Positions 59,701 through 64,000 of a stretch of 64,000 nucleotides of DNA are shown here, piece by piece (the stretch's first letter is position 1; each line of letters opens with the position of its first letter). The DNA comes from Oscheius sp. JU75. Lineage: Eukaryota; Nematoda; Chromadorea; Rhabditida; Rhabditidae. The position numbers were made by a program, and so were the translations under genes. The notes below the pieces were generated by a model. The model was not told the DNA's origin. It searched no databases and saw only the letters and a program-made list of their open reading frames with translations. The DNA lies in assembly GCA_037178855.1 (NCBI GenBank), contig JASJZC010000005.1, forward strand, positions 682,001 through 746,000. The letters are read 5' to 3'.

Positions 59701-62700
59701 CCTAAGGATCAGGTTAAGACCAAGGTTAGTGAGGGGAGATACAGAGACAGAGACTCTGTTCCAGGTGAAGGATATTGTTGCATCCCTGAGCACAGAAGAT
59801 AAGGAAAAGCTGAAGCAGCTCCAAGAAAAGTATGGAAAGGAGTTCAAGGAAACTTTCAAGGTATTTGTATACGTTTTTGATAAACAGTTGAAAACGTTCA
59901 GGACATCGTCCCCGCTCACGCCGATCCCATGGCCTAAACATGGATTTTTTTACCCCTGCTGCTTGAACAATAAATTTTTTGGCAGCCTACTGTTTTCACT
60001 ATTTTTTCAGGGAAACCGTAAATTTTGAAAAACTGCTGTGATTGCTGACGAGAGTTGCGTTCACGGATTCCTACCAGTCTATACCGAGTTCTTGAAACAT
60101 GTTTCAATTCAATTCAGACCATAAAGGTTTAGTCATTTTTACCTCCAAGAGGTGTTCATCCCCGCCCCCCCGTCCGTTTCGCTTTTCCCAACATTGATGT
60201 CCTTCACCCTTTTCTGCCCCCGTGCATGCTCGGTAAAAAAAAGTCCTGTGTTTGACCGAAGATAAGGAACGCGTTAGCGTTCTATTTCCCACTCTTTTTC
60301 TCAATGAATCATGGCTCAAAAAAGTGACAAACTGACCCGGTGATGCCGGCAGTCTGCTGTCGATAGCTCTCCTCGACGTTCTGGGAAGAATACAAACCCA
60401 TGGGGCTGTTGTACTGGAGATGCTTGACCCGCGGATCGGCATCGAAAGGTATGGCGGCGTTGTTGAAGCCCTGGGGAGCTCGCATCTGAAACAGTGAGAG
60501 GTTTTTGTGGAGGACATAAGTCCCTGGGAAGGAATTAGTTGTTCGCATGTCCTCTGCAGGCTTTAATTTCTCCAAGTTCCCGGCGAGACCGGTACTCTTT
60601 ATACCCATACGAATAGGTTAATAAATCGAAGTATTGAAACATTAGAGTAGTTTTTGTTGACGGTAATATTTCTTGTGACACAACTAGTAGGAATTTATTG
60701 CAGGTAGCCTTTTTTTGGCATATACTTCCTTTTTGAAAGAAACAGTTGAAAACTTTTAGGACATCATCTCTGTCATGCCGATGTCAAAAATACCATATGA
60801 TCACTTGTTAGGTCTATTTATAAGCTATGTTAGTCATTTTACCCTAAATGGTCCCACTAACCCTCTTGCCCTCACCGGGCCGAGTAATCTCCCTACCAGA
60901 AGAGCCAAGAGCTGAGGGGACAGACCAGTTTCCGATTTTGACTTATGTTTCATTTTTTCTATAAAGTTACCAAATTTCATACCATTGCACCTTGTGAATG
61001 TCACATGTTGCTCAGCTGAGACATATTAGAAATCCACATTTCCTGAACCTTTTGCCCTGACTGAAACATTTTACATGCTCTCCTGTTTATATGTTACTGT
61101 TAAAAAACTATCTCAAAAAAAAACCAAAAACCCACATCACTGTGATGCTCCAGAGAGACTTTATAGGGTCTCTGATCCACAGGCGGTGGATTACCACTGA
61201 AGACGGCTCTCATATCCTGGTTTTCTGTGATCTCAGGACGCCAGAGTCGAGCCTGTCCACCCGCAGCCCTTAATTTAGGGAGAAATTAGAGAACGAGAGA
61301 GACAGAGATAGCGAAATGTATTTTTCTGTGATTCAGAACTGGCGGTGAGTCAGCTCCGCGATTCTATTCATTTGGTGCCAAAAAGGAAAGACTAAGAGGG
61401 AGGAAAAGGTCACCTGTGAAAGGAAAAGAGGAAGACTTCTGGTTGGAACTTTGTGTCCGGACTTTCATATAATATATAGATAGACACATTCTGATAAATG
61501 CACTGGGTGACTGAGCATCGCCTGTTTCAAAAGCCTATAATGCGCCTAGTGACAAACTTCCTACTGATGCACTCATATTTCTGCTTCTAAACAAAAACCG
61601 ACAGTCCGTCTTGTAACAGTGAGAGGTTTTTGTGGAAGAGTCGCCTATCTCTTCAAGGAGAAACGAAAAAAAAATGTCATGTCAAAAAAATTCATTTTGA
61701 GTCTTTTTTGTTTTTTCATTGCCAACAGTCTAACCCTCATTATTTCTGTTTCAGAAAGTTCTTATAGAGATCTTTGTGCTTTTTGCTTTACCAGTTCACT
61801 AATAAAGTGAACACTAGCACTACTACTGAGTTGTAAAGAAATGAAAAAGTTACCACGGTTTTGGAGCGCTAGTAATATGAAGAGCCATTCTGCTTTAGCT
61901 TACAGAGAGGAGAAAGGTAGGTAGTGGTCGTTTCGACTAATCTCTCCCTGTCCCAGTCGATCTGATAACTGTGTGCGCGAGAAAGGGAAGACTAACAGAC
62001 CGTTACACCTGCTTTGAAAAGGGGGGGATCTAGTCAATTCGAACCGGCGCGAGATTATATACGTTCTGCCCTAATTTACATAATATCAGCCCGTGGAAAT
62101 CGAAATGCGCGTGAAAGTGAGAGATGGGAGACGGGAAAAGATGAGACAGATAATATTGATAAGTTTCAAGCAGGCAGTCCAGGGAGCGAGAATCTTCCAA
62201 AACAGACTATAAGTGTAGAGTTTGAAACATAAAAAATAAGTCGAAAGAGCAGCTAGAGAAGAGAGATTTTGACCAGAAACAAAATTGGCTGACGTTCCGT
62301 TGGGGATCGCGGCAGGAAGAGTCGAGCTACCCTGACAGAAGCAATGCTCTCCCAAAGACGCATCTCTCGATTTGGCTTGACTTGCAATAACGCACCAGGA
62401 GGCACACTATACTAACGTTATAGAAATATAAATAATAAAGAGACGATAAGTGGGAGCGGAAAGGGTAAAAACAGCTGGAACTTGGAAATGGAAAGACAGT
62501 GAATCTTTATGGCTGACTAAGAGGGAATTTGAAATATGAAAAGTTTAAGGCAATTATGAAGAACTCTTAAACTTTACTATAAGAACAAACTGCGAAGCAC
62601 TTGCGGACAAACTCTGGTAGTCACTGCTAGCCGACAAAGCGTGAGTTAGATAAAAATTCCTACCTGGTAACAGCCAGCTCAATCTTTTCCCGGCTGGTAA

Positions 62701-62809
62701 CTAGAAGTCTGTCGACTGCGTTGATATCCAAATCACGGAGACCCTCCAGTTCGAAGACAATATCTCCGGCACGGAGACCAGCTCTTTCGGCCAAGGAACC
62801 ACCGACAAT
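47760..62809 (-). CDS. alp-1: PDZ-LIM protein of the ALP/Enigma/ZASP family
   Basis: Seventeen exons, all in phase: 62809-62664, 61268-61136, 60485-60337, 58553-58471, 58065-57984, 55915-55736, 53436-53263, 52444-52257, 52179-51845, 51281-50460, 50089-49734, 49128-49043, 48967-48793, 48446-48260, 48222-48102, 47991-47876, 47834-47760. They give 1135 aa; the first PDZ strands lie upstream. Order: PDZ part (VGGSLAERAGLRAGD), RLWRPEI, ZM motif (QYNSPMGLYSSQNVEESY), LIM 1 (residues ~187-245), a Pro-rich stretch with PPPP runs, Lys/Glu-rich and Glu-rich coiled regions (~440-880), then LIM 2, 3 and 4 (~960-1135) ending NGQPFCKMHA. Zinc-binding Cys/His are all present in the parts checked. Such proteins hold alpha-actinin at Z-disc-like dense bodies in muscle. 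The size and ~640-residue central region resemble the long isoforms; exon phases would allow LIM-only or PDZ-only forms. Confidence 0.95.
48010..48090. repeat. Pyrimidine array in a PDZ-LIM intron
   Basis: CTGTCTCT-type units on the plus strand in intron 47992-48101, ending with a (CT)n run at 48064-48081. Similar arrays sit in introns at 53213-53255 and 58605-58690, and in opposite orientation at 58395-58465. Confidence 0.9.
49193..55059. promoter_or_regulatory. GTTTCA motifs in PDZ-LIM introns
   Basis: Sites at about 49193, 49291, 49356, 49431, 49712, 50237, 51359, 51402, 51482, 51567, 51623, 51808, 52986, 52994, 53847, 53971, 54372, 54497, 54571, 54615, 54816, 54892, 54988 and 55059. Most read TGAAACA on the plus strand. 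In some, a YRNT with T at 32-37 nt beyond the motif is present (51359, 49291, 55059), as for C. elegans 21U-RNA starts; chance alone would give this in roughly a third of sites. Confidence 0.45.
51335..51650. repeat. Two ~100-nt direct copies, each with two GTTTCA motifs
   Basis: 51340-51440 and 51545-51650 share TATGGKAGCAGTGAAACAA, an AATTC/TTTGGA stretch, and (A)GGTTTCAA about 50 nt further on. Each copy holds one motif per strand (51359/51402 and 51567/51623). Confidence 0.8.
56891..56900 (+). promoter_or_regulatory. TATA-like box of the nested peptide gene
   Basis: TATATAATAG lies about 35 nt before the start codon, with a TTTTCAG acceptor directly before the ATG. Placement fits a core promoter close to a trans-splice site; inference. 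Confidence 0.4.
56935..57648 (+). CDS. Small secreted peptide precursor, nested gene
   Basis: Two exons, 56935-57049 and 57566-57648, phase 1, 65 aa. Start MSPSAILLFLFLVVAQA is a clear signal peptide with cleavage expected after AQA. The mature part begins LMPYGEGFNRLSRAMNEEG, then GYYDRRLDAIPMRNIRYY and the end RTGGAILLG. A dibasic RR and a last Gly, which could be an amide donor, are features of peptide hormone precursors, but there is no repeated peptide and no Cys. It might equally be a small cuticle or defence peptide. The gene lies entirely in the intron between PDZ-LIM exons 58065-57984 and 55915-55736, on the opposite strand. A poly(A) signal AATAAA follows about 90 nt after the stop. 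Confidence 0.75.
57190..57208. repeat. Dispersed repeat copy (matches 29460-29478)
   Basis: GAAGTTCGTCGCGGGACCC is identical in both places, and weaker similarity continues to a shared CCCTTTAA about 55-65 nt further on. Here it lies in the intron of the nested peptide gene. Confidence 0.8.
58921..58930 (+). promoter_or_regulatory. TATA box of the SXP/RAL-2 gene
   Basis: GATATAAAAG ends 37 nt before the ATG at 58968, so transcription would start only a few bases before the start codon region. Typical of strongly expressed, tissue-specific genes. Confidence 0.55.
58968..59937 (+). CDS. SXP/RAL-2 family secreted protein (DUF148), nested gene
   Basis: Four exons, all phase 0: 58968-59060, 59488-59724, 59765-59860 and 59902-59937, total 153 aa. 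Signal peptide MKFVLCTIALVATALAAS with cleavage near ALA-AS. The rest is helical and Lys-rich: AEIDANKATIENMVKVLKDD, QSVKTDVNNMPAGAAKDASQ, FGPKDQVKTKVKDIVASLS and a short end DIVPAHADPMA. Length, helix pattern and the A-K-D heptads match the nematode-only SXP/RAL-2 family, secreted proteins known as immunodominant antigens in parasites and of unclear function in free-living species. Strong codon bias (AAG, GAC, CTC) points to high expression. The gene lies in the intron between PDZ-LIM exons 60485-60337 and 58553-58471, opposite strand. A 205-codon minus frame over it is a shadow. Confidence 0.88.
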
Positions 62810-63360
62810 CTGGAATTGTTTCTTTTTTTCTGTCTTTCTGCCGCTCTGACTCTCCGTTTCTCAGTCTCTCTGTCTCTCTATCTCTCTCACACACTCCTGT
62901 GTTCCAAAATTCCCTCCGTTACGAAACTCTCAAGAGCGTGTTCGAGCCTCTTTACACTCGGCGAGGTTCTGACCACGCTCTCGGGGGCTAGCCGAGAGAT
63001 AATTTTGAGGGCGGCCAGCACGGGATGACCCTGCTCGCCGGATATGAATGAACAGTGATTTATCACTAGGAGCAAAAGACAGCGCGCATCCTGGTTTCTG
63101 TGACGGAACTATTTTGTTTTTGGAAGCCTGAATAAACTGGGTGCTATGCTCGTTGACAAGGTAGCCATAAAAGAATCTCGTGAAACATTTACTTTTGAAA
63201 TCTTAGATGGTTTTAATTGACTTCGAGGAAAGGCAGTACAAACATGCTGGAAAGTTTATCAAGAGGCTCAGTAGGATTCATTCGAGGTACTCTAACAGAT
63301 AATTCGACAGTTGATCTTTGTTTTGTTTTGTTGTTTTGTTTCAATGTTTCAATATACAAG
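62810..63360. other. 5' flank or first introns of the PDZ-LIM gene
   Basis: The exon with the start of the PDZ domain should lie upstream of 62809. The minus frame 63075-62887 contains FISGEQGHPVLAALKI, faintly like the first PDZ strands, but no donor gives phase 0 into 62809. A CTGTCTCT array lies at 62855-62890. Confidence 0.35.
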
Positions 63361-63802
63361 GTGGCCGATAAGTATTGGCGCGTAAAATATGCTTTTTTCT
63401 TCAAAATCAGAAAACTTTTTGCACATTAGGTGGCTAGATATGATGGAAAACATCTCATAAATCTATATTTTCACAGCCAGATCGAGAGATTTACTTTTAA
63501 ATTTGCACAATGGTGGAAACTGTGATGGTGATACAGCTTGTGCGGCGTAAGTGACAAGTCAAAAAATTAATTACGTATAAATCCTAAATGGTGTGTTGGC
63601 TATAGCTTGAACCTAAGTTTCTACATTGTTAGATCAATTATGATGCCTTTGGTATTAAAAGAACGGAAAAATTTTCTTTGGTGGATTGTTTGGGTCTCTT
63701 TTTTTAGATTGATTTTGCTAAGATGGTGAAAGCGGGCCTTTAAGACGAATTGTGGGAAACAAGAACTCCATTTGAGTAAGCGCGCCAATACTTATCGGCT
63801 AC
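63361..63802. mobile_element. Terminal-inverted-repeat element (MITE-like), 442 bp
   Basis: The ends 63361-63382 (GTGGCCGATAAGTATTGGCG) and 63781-63802 are inverted repeats with one mismatch in 22 bp. The inside has no open frame of note, so this is a non-autonomous element. The end sequence resembles Tc1/mariner-type termini, but no TA duplication is evident at the flanks. Sequence after 63802 shows no gene. Confidence 0.8.
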
Positions 63803-64000
63803 GTCTCAAAGTCTCTTTTCGGGTGCATCGTCCGATTTGCCGAAATCAACTTGGTTAGAGCTGGAAGTACCAGGAATTGGCAATAATCATCTTTTTGAAG
63901 CGCTAACAGCTCAGCGAAAAAGAAGAGCTGAGAAATCGAGACTCGGCTGAGAATACAACTTGTCGAAATCTACAAAGCTGCATTTACAGTTTTTGAGAAA

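Noticed and set aside
59302-59919. 205-codon minus-strand frame
   Set aside because: Runs across introns and exons of the SXP/RAL-2 gene on the other strand; no splice or composition support.
62887-63075. FISGEQGHPVLAALKI frame as first PDZ exon
   Set aside because: No donor gives phase 0 into the PDZ exon at 62809, and the following residues repeat part of that exon's role.

Overview
The window reads as nuclear DNA of a free-living or parasitic nematode, most likely of the order Rhabditida (inference from gene content). Seen directly: short introns, often 40-60 nt, ending in TTTCAG-like acceptors; a cuticle collagen; a chemoreceptor of the srg type; a nematode-expanded nuclear hormone receptor; an SXP/RAL-2 protein; an operon-like gene pair with about 110 nt between stop codon and next acceptor; and TTTCAG acceptors just before start codons, as expected for spliced-leader trans-splicing. 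The species cannot be named from the sequence alone.

Layout. 0.35-0.64 kb: 3' end of a cytochrome P450 (+). 1.3-2.4 kb: seven-helix chemoreceptor (-). 3.5-4.5 kb: unrecognised protein (-). 6.8-8.8 kb: two tandem four-helix membrane proteins (+), the second probably broken. 9.5-14.7 kb: nuclear hormone receptor (-) with a tRNA-Leu in one intron. 14.7-27.5 kb: about 13 kb without a convincing gene. 27.5-32 kb: a collagen pseudogene, repeats, a pogo/Tigger-like element and an intact cuticle collagen (-). 33.4-34.4 kb: a large inverted repeat whose arms encode two versions of a small Cys-rich protein. 35.7-37.2 kb: an acidic protein gene with reading-frame inconsistencies (+). 38.2-42.2 kb: mitochondrial S-adenosylmethionine carrier followed by nucleoporin NUP43 (+). 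44.9-46.8 kb: multi-pass membrane protein (+). 47.8-62.8 kb: a 17-exon PDZ-LIM gene of the ALP/Enigma/ZASP family (alp-1 type, -), whose introns hold two complete genes on the opposite strand, a small secreted peptide precursor and an SXP/RAL-2 protein. 63.4-63.8 kb: a terminal-inverted-repeat element.

The main large-scale signal is the 6-mer GTTTCA (either strand), which I counted by hand about 175 times, against roughly 40 expected from base composition. Its extended form CTGTTTCA is the known upstream (Ruby) motif of nematode 21U/piRNA genes. The motif is dense in the gene-poor 10-28 kb stretch and in introns and spacers from 42 to 62 kb, sparse from 28 to 42 kb, and often sits inside small local duplications. 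I infer a dispersed piRNA-gene field; small-RNA sequencing would decide it.

Exon limits were assigned by eye from reading frame, donor/acceptor bases and phase. For the receptor, nuclear receptor, carrier, NUP43, collagen, SXP and PDZ-LIM genes every listed junction keeps frame.
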